A DNA stretch of 64,000 nt, taken from contig NZ_CP106869.1 of NCBI RefSeq assembly GCF_025665335.1, positions 1,824,501 through 1,888,500 on the forward strand. Direction: 5' to 3'. How positions within the stretch are numbered: position 1 is the first letter of the stretch; each line of letters opens with the position of its first letter. Under the pieces are notes generated by a model. That model was not told where the DNA came from. It saw only the letters and a list, made by a program, of their open reading frames with translations, and did no database searches. Source of the stretch: Xanthomonas sp. AM6 (GTDB lineage: Bacteria > Pseudomonadota > Gammaproteobacteria > Xanthomonadales > Xanthomonadaceae). This document shows, one piece after another, positions 32,442-47,840 of this stretch. A program made the translations under genes and the position numbers.

Positions 32442-34055
32442 ATGACGCATCCCCTGCTCGCGCTGCAACGCGCGTCGTATGTCCTGCCCGACGGCAGGAT
32501 CCTGTTTTCCGATCTGGATTTCGCGCTCGACGCGCGGCCTACCGGCCTGGTCGGCCGCAACGGCGTAGGCAAGAGCGTGCTGGCGCGGCTGCTCGCCGGG
32601 CAGCTGGCGCCGAGCGCCGGCAAGTGCCACCGGCATGGCCGCGTCCACTACCTGCCGCAGCAGATCGTGCGCGCCGCGCACGACACGGTGGCGGCGCTGG
32701 CCGGCGAGCGCCCGGCACTGGACGCACTGGCGCGGATCGAGGCCGGCAGCACCGATCCGGCCGACTTCGACGCGCTCGGCGAGCGCTGGGACATCGCCCA
32801 GCGCGTGCGCGCGGAACTGGAGCTGCACGGGCTCGGCCACCTGGCGCCGGAGCGGCCGGCGCGCACGCTCAGCGGCGGCGAGGCGATGCGGGTGGCGCTG
32901 CTCGGCGCGTGGCTGTCCGCGGCCGACGTGCTGATCCTGGACGAACCGAGCAACCATCTGGACCACGCGCAGCGCCGGCATCTGCAGCAGCAACTGCAGC
33001 GCTGGCCGCACGGCCTGCTGCTGGTCAGCCACGACCGCGCCTTGCTGGAGCCCATGCAGCGCACCGTGGAGCTGTCCACGCTGGGCCTGCGCGACTACGG
33101 CGGCGGGTACGCGTTCTACGCCCAGTGCAAGGCGCAGGAACGGCAGCAGGCGCTGGACGAGCTGGAGCGGTGCCGGCACGAACGCCGCCGCCAGGGCGAG
33201 GCGCTGCACGAGCAGCAGGCGCGCCAGCAACGGCGCAACGCGCACGGCCGCCGCCAAGCGCAGGACGCCAACCAGGCGCCGATCCTGCTCGGCGGGCAGA
33301 AGCAGCGCAGCGAGCACAGCGCCGGCAGGCAGCACCGGCAGCTGGCCGCCGCGCACGCCCGGCTGTCCGCCCAGGTACGCGAGGCCGCGCGCGCGGTCGA
33401 GGTCGCCGCGCCGATCGCCCTGTTCGCGCCGGCACCGGCCGCGGCGGCGGCGCGCCGGGTCGCCGACCTGCACGGGCTGCGGCTGCCGTACGCGCCGCCG
33501 ACGCGCGCCGCACTGGACCTGCGCATCGGCGGCCGCCAGCGGATCGGCGTGGTCGGGCCCAACGGCAGCGGCAAGTCGACCCTGCTGCGGGTGCTCGACG
33601 GCCAGCTGGCGCCGGTGGCCGGGCGCTGCGCCGTGCCGGTGCCGAGCGCCTACCTGGACCAGTCGCTGCAGCTGCTCGACCCGGCGCGGCCGGTGCTGGC
33701 GCAACTGCAGGCGGCCAACCCGGCCGCCGACGTCGCCGACCTGCGCACGCGGCTGGCCCTGCTCGGCCTGGATGCGCAGCGCATCGGCGTGCCCAGCGGC
33801 CGGCTCAGCGGCGGCGAGCGGCTGAAGGCGGCGCTGGCCTGCGCGTTCTACCGCGATCCGCCGGCCGAGCTGCTGTTGCTGGACGAGCCGGACAACCACC
33901 TGGACCTGGACGCGCGCGAGGCGCTGCGGCAGGTGCTGCTGCAGTATCCGGGCGCATTGCTGGTGGTCTCGCACGATGCCGCGTTCCTCGACGGCCTGTG
34001 CCTGGACACGCGCCTGCAGGCCGACGCCGACCGCTGGCGGCTGGCGCCGTGGTGA
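32442..34055 (+). CDS. ABC-F family ATPase
   Basis: 537 residues, two ATP-binding cassettes without membrane segments, as in ribosome-associated ABC-F proteins. Domain 1: Walker A GRNGVGKS (about 37), signature LSGGEAMR, Walker B VLILDEPSNHLD. The linker (about 220-330) is Gln/Arg-rich and coiled (ERQQALDELERCRHERRRQG). Domain 2: Walker A GPNGSGKST (about 372), LSGGERLK, Walker B LLLLDEPDNHLD. Start ATG 32442 has GGAGG 6-10 bases upstream. It has no close resemblance I can name to EttA, Uup, YbiT or YheS; the short linker and Arg-rich region suggest a ribosomal role or antibiotic protection. Confidence 0.9.
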   Translation: MTHPLLALQRASYVLPDGRILFSDLDFALDARPTGLVGRNGVGKSVLARLLAGQLAPSAGKCHRHGRVHYLPQQIVRAAHDTVAALAGERPALDALARIEAGSTDPADFDALGERWDIAQRVRAELELHGLGHLAPERPARTLSGGEAMRVALLGAWLSAADVLILDEPSNHLDHAQRRHLQQQLQRWPHGLLLVSHDRALLEPMQRTVELSTLGLRDYGGGYAFYAQCKAQERQQALDELERCRHERRRQGEALHEQQARQQRRNAHGRRQAQDANQAPILLGGQKQRSEHSAGRQHRQLAAAHARLSAQVREAARAVEVAAPIALFAPAPAAAAARRVADLHGLRLPYAPPTRAALDLRIGGRQRIGVVGPNGSGKSTLLRVLDGQLAPVAGRCAVPVPSAYLDQSLQLLDPARPVLAQLQAANPAADVADLRTRLALLGLDAQRIGVPSGRLSGGERLKAALACAFYRDPPAELLLLDEPDNHLDLDAREALRQVLLQYPGALLVVSHDAAFLDGLCLDTRLQADADRWRLAPW

Positions 34056-34256
34056 GCGTGCGGCGCACGCCGCGGGCTGCGCCCACCGGCGTGGATCGCG
34101 GCCCGGGCTGGTAATGGCGGGCGCGATGGCCGACCATTCGCGTCTTCCCGTCCGTTGCCGCCGCCCGCCCGTCGCGGGCCGCGCTGCCGCGATACGCGCG
34201 GGGCGGGCCCGGCGCCCGCCCGCGCATTCCTCCTTCTCCGTGTGGTCCGCATTCCC

Positions 34257-36437
34257 GTGAAATTCTTCGTCTCCTGCGCCAAGGGCCTGGAATACCTGCT
34301 CGTCGACGAGCTGCTCGCGCTCGGCGCGGCCAAGGCCACCGCCACCGTGTCCGGAGTCAATGCCGAGGGCGAACTGCGCGATGCGCAGCGCGCGGTGCTG
34401 TGGTCGCGCCTGGCCAGCCGCGTGCTGTGGCCGCTGGACGAATTCGATTGCCCCGACGAGACCGCGCTGTACGCCGGCGTGGCCGCGCTGCCGTGGCGCG
34501 ACCACCTCACTTCGCAGCACACCCTGGCGGTGGACGCGCACGTGTCCGGGACCGCGATCACGCATGCGCGCTACGCCGCGCAGCGGGTCAAGGACGCGGT
34601 GGTGGACACGCTGCGCGGCGAGGGCCTGGAGCGGCCGTCGGTGGACGTGGAGCAGCCGGACCTGCGCCTGAACCTGTCGCTGCGCAAGGGCCGCGCCACG
34701 CTGTCGGTGGACCTGGGCGGCGGCTCGCTGCACCGGCGCGGCTGGCGTCAGGCGCAGAACGAAGCGCCGCTGAAGGAGAACCTGGCCGCGGCGGTGCTGC
34801 TGCGCGGGCAGTGGCCGCAGCTGTACAAGCAGGGCGGCGGCCTGCTGGATCCGATGTGCGGCAGCGGCACGCTGCTGATCGAAGGCGCGCTGATGGCCGC
34901 CGACGTGGCCCCGGGCCTGCTGCGCGGCGACCTGGCCGCCGCGCGCCGCGGCGATGCGGGGCCGCTCGAGTTCAGCGCCGCGCCGAGCCGCTGGCTGGGC
35001 TTCGACCAGGCGGCCTGGCGCGAGCTGCTGGCCGAGGCGCGGCAGCGCGAGGCCGCAGGCCGCGCCGCATTGCAGCCGGTGATCCACGGCGGCGACATCG
35101 ATCCGCATGCGATCCGCGCCGCGCGCGAGAACGCGCAGGCCGCCGGGGTCGCCGCGGCGATCACGTTCGAGGTGCGCGACGTCGCCGACCTGCGCACGCC
35201 GGCGCAGGCGCTGGGCACGGTGGTGTGCAATCCGCCGTACGACGAGCGCCTGGCCGCCGACACCGCGCTGTACCGGCGCCTGGGCGAGGCGCTCAAGCGC
35301 GCGGTGCCGCAGTGGCGCGCCAGCCTGCTGTGCGGCAATGCCGACCTGGCCTACGCCACCGGCCTGCGCGCGGCCAAGAAATACCAGATGTTCAATGGCG
35401 CGCTGGAATGCCCGTTGATCGTCTGCGACCCGATCGCGGTCGCGCAGCGCGAGCCGGCCGAGGCGCCGCGCGCGCTCAGCGACGGCGCGCAGATGGTCGC
35501 CAACCGGCTGCGCAAGAACCTGCGCAAGTTCAAGACCTGGCGCGCGCGCGCGCAGGTCGGCTGTTTCCGCGCCTACGACGCGGACCTGCCCGAGTACGCG
35601 GCGGCGATCGACGTGTACCAGGAAGACGGCGGCCAGGCCCGCACCTATCTGCACGTGCAGGAGTACGCCGCGCCGGAAGAGATCCCCGACGCCGACGTGC
35701 GCCGCCGCCGCAACGAACTGCTGGCCGCCGCGCGCGAGGTGTTCGCGGTGCCGGCCGAGCGGGTGGCGCTGAAGTCGCGCGAGCGCGGCAAGGGCGGCAG
35801 CAAGTACGGGCGCTTCGAGCAGCGCGGCGAGTTCCTGGTGGTGCGCGAACATGGCGCGCTGCTGCGGGTCAACCTGTTCGACTACCTGGACACCGGCCTG
35901 TTCCTGGACCACCGCCCGCTGCGCGGGGCGATGGCGCAGCAGGCGCGCGGCAAGCGCTTCCTCAACCTGTTCTGCTACACCGGCGTGGCCAGCGTGCAGG
36001 CGGCGGTGGCCGGCGCCGATTCCACCACCAGCGTGGACCTGTCCGGCACCTATCTGCAGTGGTGCGCCGACAACCTCGCCTTCAATGGCAAGGGCGGCGC
36101 CCAGCACCGGCTGGTGCAGGCCGACGCGCTGACCTGGCTGGAGGCGGAGAAGAACCGCTACGACGTGATCTTCTGCGATCCGCCGACCTTCTCCAACTCC
36201 GCGCGCGCCGAGGATTTCGACATCCAGCGCGAGCATGTGCGGCTGCTGCGCGCGGCGGTGGCGCGGCTGATGCCCGAGGGCGTGCTGTACTTCTCCAACA
36301 ACTTCCGCCGCTTCAAGCTGGATGCGGACGCGCTGGCCGAATTCGCGCTGTGCGAGGAGATCACCGCGCAGACCATCGACCCGGATTTCGAGCGCAACCC
36401 GCGCATCCACCGCGCGTGGCGCTTGCAGCGGCGCTGA
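34257..36437 (+). CDS. rlmKL: Bifunctional 23S rRNA methyltransferase RlmKL
   Basis: 726 residues, a fusion of two SAM enzymes. The N-terminal part (THUMP about 45-155 plus an N6/N2-type methyltransferase) makes m2G2445 and has NPPY at 325-328 (CNPPYDERL). The C-terminal part makes m7G2069 and has DPPTFSNS at 641-648. [16 protein letters not shown] is the SAM motif I of the first unit and [15 protein letters not shown] that of the second. Start GTG 34257 gives the usual [12 protein letters not shown]. The extension to 34155 is a Pro/Arg-rich shadow. A weak hairpin (36440-36458) and a REP follow. Confidence 0.96.
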   Translation: MKFFVSCAKGLEYLLVDELLALGAAKATATVSGVNAEGELRDAQRAVLWSRLASRVLWPLDEFDCPDETALYAGVAALPWRDHLTSQHTLAVDAHVSGTAITHARYAAQRVKDAVVDTLRGEGLERPSVDVEQPDLRLNLSLRKGRATLSVDLGGGSLHRRGWRQAQNEAPLKENLAAAVLLRGQWPQLYKQGGGLLDPMCGSGTLLIEGALMAADVAPGLLRGDLAAARRGDAGPLEFSAAPSRWLGFDQAAWRELLAEARQREAAGRAALQPVIHGGDIDPHAIRAARENAQAAGVAAAITFEVRDVADLRTPAQALGTVVCNPPYDERLAADTALYRRLGEALKRAVPQWRASLLCGNADLAYATGLRAAKKYQMFNGALECPLIVCDPIAVAQREPAEAPRALSDGAQMVANRLRKNLRKFKTWRARAQVGCFRAYDADLPEYAAAIDVYQEDGGQARTYLHVQEYAAPEEIPDADVRRRRNELLAAAREVFAVPAERVALKSRERGKGGSKYGRFEQRGEFLVVREHGALLRVNLFDYLDTGLFLDHRPLRGAMAQQARGKRFLNLFCYTGVASVQAAVAGADSTTSVDLSGTYLQWCADNLAFNGKGGAQHRLVQADALTWLEAEKNRYDVIFCDPPTFSNSARAEDFDIQREHVRLLRAAVARLMPEGVLYFSNNFRRFKLDADALAEFALCEEITAQTIDPDFERNPRIHRAWRLQRR

Positions 36438-36504
36438 AGGCGGGCCGGTAACGCCCGCCGGATCGGCGTGATCCAGCTGTCGTTGGCCGTGAGAGCGGTT
36501 CTTT

Positions 36505-36530
36505 GTGGGAACGACTTCAGTCGCTCCCAC
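36505..36530. repeat. Single REP, GTGG-headed
   Basis: GTGGGAACGACTTCAGTCGC followed by TCCCAC, a palindrome between the convergent rlmKL and HD-GYP genes. Confidence 0.85.
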
Positions 36531-36545
36531 GATGGGCCGTGAGGC

Positions 36546-37589
36546 TCAGCTGTCGCTGTGCCGCGCCACGGTCTGCGTGGCGGCGCGCGGCTGCATCCCG
36601 TCGCCCGGCTCGCGTTCGCTCCAGTAGTCCTGGATCTGCAGGATCTGCGGCAGGATCGCGGTGAACAGCGCCACCAGGCGCGGCTCGAAGTGGGTGCCGG
36701 CCTGCTGCTGGAACAGCTCCATCACCTGCGCCAGCGGCCATGCCTCCTTGTACGGGCGCCGCGTGGTCAGCGCGTCGAACACGTCGGCCAGGGCCACGAT
36801 CCGCGCCGACTCCGGAATGTCTTCGCCGGCCAGGCCGGCCGGATAGCCGCTGCCGTCCCAGTGCTCGTGGTGGTACAGCGCGACCTCGGCGGCGAGCCGG
36901 AACAGCGGTGCGTTGCTGCGGCTGAGGATGTCGTGGCCGATCTGCGGATGGCGCTTCATCACCCGCCATTCGTCCTCGTCCAGCGGCCCGGGTTTCTTCA
37001 GCACCGCGTCGGGGATGCCGATCTTGCCGGTGTCGTGCATCGGCGCGGCCTGCTCGAGCAGGTTGGCGTCCTCGCTCGACCAGCCGGCGGCCACCGCCAG
37101 CGCGCGCGCGTAGGCGGCCATGCGCCAGATGTGGGTGCCGGTGTCCGAATCGCTGTAGTGGCCGGCCATGCCGAGCATGCGGATCGCGTCGCGGTGGCTG
37201 CTGGCCAGGCTGGCGGCGCTGACCAGCGACAGGTGGGTGCGCACCCGCGCGCGCAGGATGCTCGGCGAATACGGCTTGGTGATGTAGTCCACGCCGCCGG
37301 CCTCGAAGCCGATGCTCTCGTCGGCGTCCTTGTCCTTGCCGGTGACGAAGATGATCGGGATCGCCGCGGTGCGCGGATCCTGCTTGAGCGTGCGGGCGAT
37401 GGTGTAGCCGTCCAGGTCGGGCAGGTCGACGTCGAGCAGGATCAGCGCCGGGCGGTGCTTGACCACCGCGCGCAGCGCCTCGGCGCCGTTCTTGGCGAAG
37501 GCCAGCGCGTAGTCCTCGCGCAGGATCTGCCGGATCAGCGCCAGGTTGCTGGCCTCGTCGTCTACGCACAGGATCGGAGGGTGGGCCAT
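36546..37589 (-). CDS. HD-GYP response regulator (RpfG-like c-di-GMP phosphodiesterase)
   Basis: 347 residues. REC domain (5-120) with phosphoacceptor D53 (ILLDVDLPD) and acidic D10/D11. HD-GYP phosphodiesterase domain (about 135-325): H185-D186 (HDTGKIGIPD), HHEHWDGSGYP at 240-250 and DVFDALTTRRPYK. RpfG-type enzymes hydrolyse c-di-GMP. ATG 37589 puts the REC domain at the protein start; a longer frame adds only 10 residues. Transcribed 57 bases downstream of a large hybrid kinase, so phosphotransfer between them is likely. The canonical RpfG partner RpfC and rpfF are not adjacent, so this is not necessarily RpfG itself. Confidence 0.93.
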   Translation of the reverse strand: MAHPPILCVDDEASNLALIRQILREDYALAFAKNGAEALRAVVKHRPALILLDVDLPDLDGYTIARTLKQDPRTAAIPIIFVTGKDKDADESIGFEAGGVDYITKPYSPSILRARVRTHLSLVSAASLASSHRDAIRMLGMAGHYSDSDTGTHIWRMAAYARALAVAAGWSSEDANLLEQAAPMHDTGKIGIPDAVLKKPGPLDEDEWRVMKRHPQIGHDILSRSNAPLFRLAAEVALYHHEHWDGSGYPAGLAGEDIPESARIVALADVFDALTTRRPYKEAWPLAQVMELFQQQAGTHFEPRLVALFTAILPQILQIQDYWSEREPGDGMQPRAATQTVARHSDS

Positions 37590-37646
37590 CGTGGTTCCTT
37601 GTCGTGTGCACGCCGCCACGCCCGGACCGGGGCGCAGCGGCGGATG

Positions 37647-41750
<4,104 letters not shown>

Positions 41751-41928
41751 GAGCCCCTTTCCTTTGGCGAACGCGGGCGATGCGCAGGCACCGCCGTCCT
41801 TCCGCTCCGTACGCGAGGTTGGCCTTCACGATTGCGCGCCGGCCCTGCCCCGACCGTGCACGCCACGCTAGCGCGATCGTTGCCGCCGTACCAGCCCCCG
41901 CGCAGGGCTGGGGCAACGGTTCAGACCA

Positions 41929-43230
41929 TCATGGAATCAGCGTGACGGCTGCGTGGAGCGCGAGCCCGATCAGGCCGCCGACCAGGGTGCCGTTGAAGCG
42001 GATGTACTGCAGGTCGCGGCCCACGCTCAGTTCCAGCTGTTCCACCAGGTGACGCTCGTCCCAGCCCTTCACGGTCTGCGCGATGTGCTCGGTGACGCCG
42101 CTGCGCAGGCGCTGGGTCAGTTTCTCCGCGCCGCCGAGAAGGTGCTGGTTGAGCGCGTCGCGCAGCGCGCTGTCCTGCGCCAGCGACTGGCCGAGCGCGC
42201 CCAGCGAGCGCTGCAAATGCTGCACCAGCACACCGTCGCTGCGCGACAGGTCCTCGCGCAGGCTGGCGTGGATCTGGTCCCACAGGCCCTGCACGTAGTC
42301 CTGCACGCCGGGATGCTCGATCAGGCGCTGCTTCATCGCCTGCAGCTTGTCGGCGGTGGCCGGGTCGCTGCGCAGGCGCTGCACGTAGCCGCCGAGCCAG
42401 CGCTCGTAGTCCTGGCGCAGCGGATGCTGGGGCTGCGACAGCACGTCCTGCAGCTCCTCCAGCAGCGCGTGCGCCAGGCGTTCGGCCAGGGTGTCGGCGA
42501 TGCCTTCCACCGGCTTGACCCATTCCACCGTGCCGACCAGCTTGGGCCATTCGCGGCGCGCGTACTTGACGATCATCGCCGACACCCGCTGCTTCACCGC
42601 CGCATCGTCCAGGTGCCGCCCGAGCCGGGTCAGCGCCTCGTCGAGCAGCGCCTGGTGGCGGCCGTCGGCGGTGAGCAGGCCGAGGATCTCGCCGGCGGTC
42701 GCCGCCGCGTTCCACTCGCGCAGGCGCGCGACCACGAAGCCGTGGATGCGGCGCCGCACCGCGGCCTCGTCGAGCAGGTCCAGCGCCTGCAGCGCCCAGC
42801 CGCGCGCCAGTTCGGCCAGCTTCCCGGCCTGCACCGGTTCGGCCAGCCACTGGCCCAGCCGCGCGGCCGGATCGAACGCGCGGAGCTTGGACAGCAGCGC
42901 CGCCGGCTCCAGGAAATGGTCGCGCACGAACACCGCCAGGCTGTCGGCGATGCGCGCCTTGCCGTGCGGGATGATCGCGGTGTGCGGGATCGGCAGCCCC
43001 AGCGGATGGCGGAACAGCGCCACCACCGCGAACCAGTCGGCCAGCGCGCCGACCGTGGCCGCCTCGCAGAACGCGCCGATCCACGCCCAGGCGCCGTGCA
43101 TGCCCATGACGTGGCTGAGCAGGAAGCCGGCCAGCATCGCCAGCAGCAACAGCGCCGCCAGCAGCTTCATGCGCCGCAGCTGCGCGCGGCGCGGATCGGG
43201 CGGCATCGACGGGTTGGAAGCGGCGCTCAT
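41929..43230 (-). CDS. DUF445 membrane protein (YjiN-like)
   Basis: 433 residues. One hydrophobic segment near the start (about 22-42, LLAALLLLAMLAGFLLS), the DUF445 signature GAFCEAATVGALADWFAVVALFRHP split over a second segment (about 52-75), a long helical middle and a hydrophobic C-terminal end (NGTLVGGLIGLALHAAVTLI). The family is widespread, with no established function. Its C-terminal anchor suggests a bridging or coiled scaffold at the inner membrane. It is 178 bases downstream of the kinase start on the same strand. Confidence 0.88.
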   Translation of the reverse strand: MSAASNPSMPPDPRRAQLRRMKLLAALLLLAMLAGFLLSHVMGMHGAWAWIGAFCEAATVGALADWFAVVALFRHPLGLPIPHTAIIPHGKARIADSLAVFVRDHFLEPAALLSKLRAFDPAARLGQWLAEPVQAGKLAELARGWALQALDLLDEAAVRRRIHGFVVARLREWNAAATAGEILGLLTADGRHQALLDEALTRLGRHLDDAAVKQRVSAMIVKYARREWPKLVGTVEWVKPVEGIADTLAERLAHALLEELQDVLSQPQHPLRQDYERWLGGYVQRLRSDPATADKLQAMKQRLIEHPGVQDYVQGLWDQIHASLREDLSRSDGVLVQHLQRSLGALGQSLAQDSALRDALNQHLLGGAEKLTQRLRSGVTEHIAQTVKGWDERHLVEQLELSVGRDLQYIRFNGTLVGGLIGLALHAAVTLIP

Positions 43231-43591
43231 GCCGGCCAGTGTACGCAGCGGCGGGTTAGGCGGATTTCATCGCGCCGGCGCGGTGGCTGCATGCGCAGCG
43301 ATGTATGGAACCATGGTCAACCATCACAGTTCGGACGACGTACCTGCGCGGACGCCGGGTCGCACTCGGCGGTGTGGGCGTTCCGCGCGACGCCCATGAA
43401 GGACATCCGCCGCCACGCGACCGACGCTGCGCCCGGGGCGACGGCCCGGGCCGGCAGGCCGACGCATCGGACGGGCGACAGCCGGTGGCATGCGACACCA
43501 GCGCGCCGTTCTTCCAGGACGTGGTGGCACCAGCTACCGAAGCCACGCTCGCAACCCGTGCGTGCCGGTCTCGATGGAGCGGGGCAACCGA
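43231..43591. other. 361-base spacer without recognised gene
   Basis: Between the DUF445 and ParB-like genes, on the minus strand. The plus-strand frame from 43490 reads MRHQRAVLPGRGGTSYRSHA and on without stops, and a minus-strand frame of 96 codons is open, but neither looks like a folded protein. A palindrome-rich segment (GGAACCATGGTCAACC, near 43307) could be a promoter region. I assign no function. Confidence 0.35.
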
Positions 43592-44461
43592 TCAATCCCG
43601 CAGCCGCGCCCGCAGCGCCGCCACTTCCTCGCGCAGCGCCTGGTTCTCGGCGTCCAGCTCGGCCACGCGCAGGCGCAGCGCGGCGAGTTCGGCCCCGCCT
43701 TGCGCGGCGTCGCCATTGCCGTCCGCGTCGGCGGCCGGGGTTTCGCGCGGCTTGCGCTTGGCTTCGCGGGCGCGCTTGGCCGCCTGCCTGAGTTCGTCCT
43801 TGCCGGCCCGGGCCGCGGCGCGCTGCTCCTCTTCCGGCAGGCTGGCCACCGCGGCGGCGGCGTTGATCGAGATCGCCCCGGACTTCACCGCCTCCACCAC
43901 CTCGGCGGTGGCCTGCTTCTGGATCTTCTCGATCTGCACCACCTGGCTGTTGCTGAGCCGCGCGGCGCGCGCCAGCTCGGCGCGGCTCAACGGCGCCGGC
44001 GCCGCCTCGCCGTGCGCGCCGGCGTCGCCGGCAGTGGCGGGTGCGTCGGCCCAGGGCGCGGCATCGTCGTGCGCATCGGTGGCCGCGGCCTCGGTGCCGT
44101 CGGCCGTTGCCGCGGTCGGCGCGGCCACGCGGCTGCGCCGCGCGGCCAGGATCTCGCGCTTGCGCAGCGCCAGCACGCCGCGCTGGAAATCGGACACGCT
44201 GCGCCGGCCCAGATGCTGGTCGATCATCCACAGGTGCACGTCCTGCAGCGACTGGAAGCGGGTGTTCTGCACGGTCTGGAACGGCAGCCCGTGTTTCTGG
44301 CAGATGCCGTAGCGGTTGTGCCCGTCGACCAGGATCTCGCCCCACAGCACCAGCGCATCGCGGCAGCCCTCGGCCAGCAGGCTGCGCTCCAGCGCCGCGT
44401 ATTCGTCGGCGGTGAGCGGATCGATGTAGGCCTTGAGGTCTTCGTTGACGACGATGTTCAT
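43592..44461 (-). CDS. ParB/Srx-type N-domain protein (plasmid/partition-like)
   Basis: 289 residues. The N-terminal half (about 1-105) is a ParB-like fold: YAALERSLLAEGCRDALVLW, VDGHNRYGICQKHGLPF (Gly-His-x-Arg nucleotide-binding motif) and VHLWMIDQHLGRR. Then a DNA-binding-like helical region (about 155-205, RAELARAARLSNSQVVQIEKI) reached through an Ala-rich linker, and a leucine-zipper-like end LRLRVAELDAENQALREEVA. In other Xanthomonas the chromosomal homologues carry plasmid-partition names. It is not next to parA, gidB or an origin here. Role unknown: nucleoid-associated or CTP-dependent clamp are possible. Confidence 0.8.
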   Translation of the reverse strand: MNIVVNEDLKAYIDPLTADEYAALERSLLAEGCRDALVLWGEILVDGHNRYGICQKHGLPFQTVQNTRFQSLQDVHLWMIDQHLGRRSVSDFQRGVLALRKREILAARRSRVAAPTAATADGTEAAATDAHDDAAPWADAPATAGDAGAHGEAAPAPLSRAELARAARLSNSQVVQIEKIQKQATAEVVEAVKSGAISINAAAAVASLPEEEQRAAARAGKDELRQAAKRAREAKRKPRETPAADADGNGDAAQGGAELAALRLRVAELDAENQALREEVAALRARLRD

Positions 44462-44619
44462 CGGGGCAGGGCACGGCGTTGCGACGGGGGCGGCATTGTA
44501 GGGATTTGCGCGGGTCCGCGCCTGGCGTTGCGCGGCCGTTGACGCTGTGCCGGACCCGGCACAGAATCCGCACGGCCTGGCGATCGGGGGATCGCGGCCG
44601 GGCCGATGGGGAAGCGACG

Positions 44620-44949
44620 ATGATCTTGTGGGGCTGGGGCGAGCGCGACGTCGCCTGTGGCATGGAAGAGCGCCAGTTCTGCCCGCGCTGCGAGCAGGAG
44701 CGCGCGTTCGCGATGCGCCTGCGCTATTCGTACGGGCACTTCTACCACCTGTTCGGCTGGGTCCGCGAAAAGCAGTACCAGTTGGTATGCCCGGTGTGCC
44801 ACCACGGCTGGCTGCTGAACCAGGCCAGCGCCGAAGGCCTGCTGCAGGCCGTGCCGATCCCGTTCCACCAGCGCTGGGGATGGCTGGTGATGCTGGTGCT
44901 GGCGGTGCTCATTGCAGCGGCGGTGCTGCTGCGCGGTGGCGGCGCGTAG
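44620..44949 (+). CDS. Small zinc-ribbon membrane protein
   Basis: 109 residues. Two CxxC knuckles, C21/C24 (FCPRC) and C57/C60 (CPVC), form a zinc ribbon; a C-terminal transmembrane helix follows at about 85-105 (WLVMLVLAVLIAAAVLL). ATG 44620 follows GGGGAAGCGACG. The ribbon probably faces the cytosol. Family of unknown function; fully separate from the flanking genes. Confidence 0.78.
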   Translation: MILWGWGERDVACGMEERQFCPRCEQERAFAMRLRYSYGHFYHLFGWVREKQYQLVCPVCHHGWLLNQASAEGLLQAVPIPFHQRWGWLVMLVLAVLIAAAVLLRGGGA

Positions 44950-45025
44950 CCGTCGCGGTCGTCCGCCTTGGCCATCGCCGCGCCCGTTCTGCTGTAATGC
45001 GCGGCCCTGCCACCGATGATGCCCC

Positions 45026-45421
45026 ATGCCCGTTTGCGCAACCGGACGCCGCCGTCTGTGGTTGACCGCCGCCATTGTGGCGACGATCGCCGCCGGCTTG
45101 GCGTCGCGGCAGTTTCCGTGGCTGCTGCCGTCGTGGCTGGGCAAGTTTCCCGGCGATGCGCTGTGGGCGCTGATGGTCTATCTCGGCCTGGCGTGGCTCG
45201 CGCCCCGCGCGCGGCCGCTGCGGGTGGCGGCCGTGGCATTGGCCGTGTGCTGGCTGGTGGAAGCTTCGCAGCTGTACCGCGCGCCATGGCTCGACGCGCT
45301 GCGCGCCACCACGCTGGGGCGCCTGGCCCTGGGCTCGACGTTCGTGTGGCTGGACCTGCTCGCCTACGCGGTGGGCGTGGCCGCCGGCGCGTGGCTCGAT
45401 CAGCGCTGCGCCCGGCGATGA
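45026..45421 (+). CDS. DUF2809 family membrane protein
   Basis: 131 residues with four hydrophobic segments (about 13-32, 43-60, 66-82 and 106-126). The sequence GKFPGDALWALMVYLGLAWL followed by VEASQLYRAPWLDALR and LDLLAYAVGVAAGA is typical of DUF2809 proteins. No biochemical role is known. It is 76 bases downstream of the zinc-ribbon gene in the same direction and could be co-transcribed. Confidence 0.85.
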   Translation: MPVCATGRRRLWLTAAIVATIAAGLASRQFPWLLPSWLGKFPGDALWALMVYLGLAWLAPRARPLRVAAVALAVCWLVEASQLYRAPWLDALRATTLGRLALGSTFVWLDLLAYAVGVAAGAWLDQRCARR

Positions 45422-45517
45422 ACGCGTATCTGGTTCCGAGGAACATGGTGCCTGGCGCTCGGGCGCCGGCTCGACGAAGGGAAGGGCCGCTGCGCAACCG
45501 CGCAACGGCCGCAGCGC

Positions 45518-45832
45518 TCAGCCGACCACCACCTCGCTGATCTGCATCACCGGGGTCAGGTCGGTGTAGTTCTTGATGTCGCCGAGGATCTCGTCGGCGT
45601 GCGGGCCGAAGCCGGCCTGGAACGCGTCCACCGAGTCGCTGAAGATGTGGCACATGCCGACGTAGGTGGGGTCGCTGCCGGGCGCGCCGCCGGACAGGCC
45701 CCTGTCCACGGTGTAGTGCCTGCAGGCATCGCCCATGCGCGCCTTGAGCAGCGGCATGTGCGTGTCGCGGTAGTAGTCGTGGTCGAAACGGGCGCCTGGC
45801 GTGTACGGGTACATCACGCTTACCTTGATCAT
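45518..45832 (-). CDS. EthD-family protein
   Basis: 104 residues, ferredoxin-like (dimeric alpha/beta-barrel) fold. MIKVSVMYPYTPGARFDHDYY, DTHMPLLKARMGDACR and a GMCHIFSDSVDAF strand match EthD, a protein needed for ethyl tert-butyl ether degradation in one organism but of unknown role in general. ATG 45832 starts right at the strand; an extension to 45871 adds Arg/Ser-rich residues. Faces the DUF2809 gene tail-to-tail across a 96-base gap. Confidence 0.85.
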   Translation of the reverse strand: MIKVSVMYPYTPGARFDHDYYRDTHMPLLKARMGDACRHYTVDRGLSGGAPGSDPTYVGMCHIFSDSVDAFQAGFGPHADEILGDIKNYTDLTPVMQISEVVVG

Positions 45833-45932
45833 CGTGCTGCTCCTGTCGGTGGTACCGCGAAGGTCGGCCACCGCGGATCTGGCCGGCGCTGCGCAAGGCT
45901 AGCACCGGGCGCCGGTGCCGATAAGTGCCGCG

Positions 45933-46262
45933 TCAGGCCCAGGCAAGCCGGTAGTGGCCGGGGCCGGTCCAGGCGATCCGCAGGAAGGTCCCGCTCAGCA
46001 GGCCATGCTCGCGCAGGTGCGCGAACACCTCCGCCGGGCACCACTCCCTGCCGTCGGCGAAGGCCACGCCCAGCGCACGCAAGGCGCCGAACGCGGTGGC
46101 CTTGTGCGCGTCGTCGGCGACCTGCAGCGTCCATGCATCGCGCGGCGCCGCCGCGGCGAAGCCAAGCGCCGCCAACGCGCCATGCAGCCGATGGTCGAGC
46201 GCCCTGACCCGGATCGCATCGCCGTCGGCTTTTTCCACATAGGCGGCGAGCGGCTCATCCAT
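45933..46262 (-). CDS. Hypothetical protein (109 aa)
   Basis: 109 residues, no signal sequence, with an even mix of helix and strand (DAIRVRALDHRLHGALAALG, DAHKATAFGALRALGVAF, GREWCPAEVFAHLREHGLL and a closing WTGPGHYRLAWA). It looks like a folded soluble domain, but I recognise no family. It has a good ATG start and lies 100 bases upstream of the EthD gene, on the same strand. Other frames in the region are less likely. Confidence 0.65.
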   Translation of the reverse strand: MDEPLAAYVEKADGDAIRVRALDHRLHGALAALGFAAAAPRDAWTLQVADDAHKATAFGALRALGVAFADGREWCPAEVFAHLREHGLLSGTFLRIAWTGPGHYRLAWA

Positions 46263-46346
46263 CGGACGGCCACGCTGCTGCGGCAGGGCGGTGACTGGCC
46301 ATCGTCGCCGAGTGCAGGGCGCACAACGTGCAGGCCATGCTGCGCC

Positions 46347-47840
<1,494 letters not shown>

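Noticed and set aside
43231-43591. 96- and 100-codon frames as genes
   Set aside because: Residue composition (Arg/Pro/Ser-rich, no hydrophobic core) and lack of ribosome site argue against coding.
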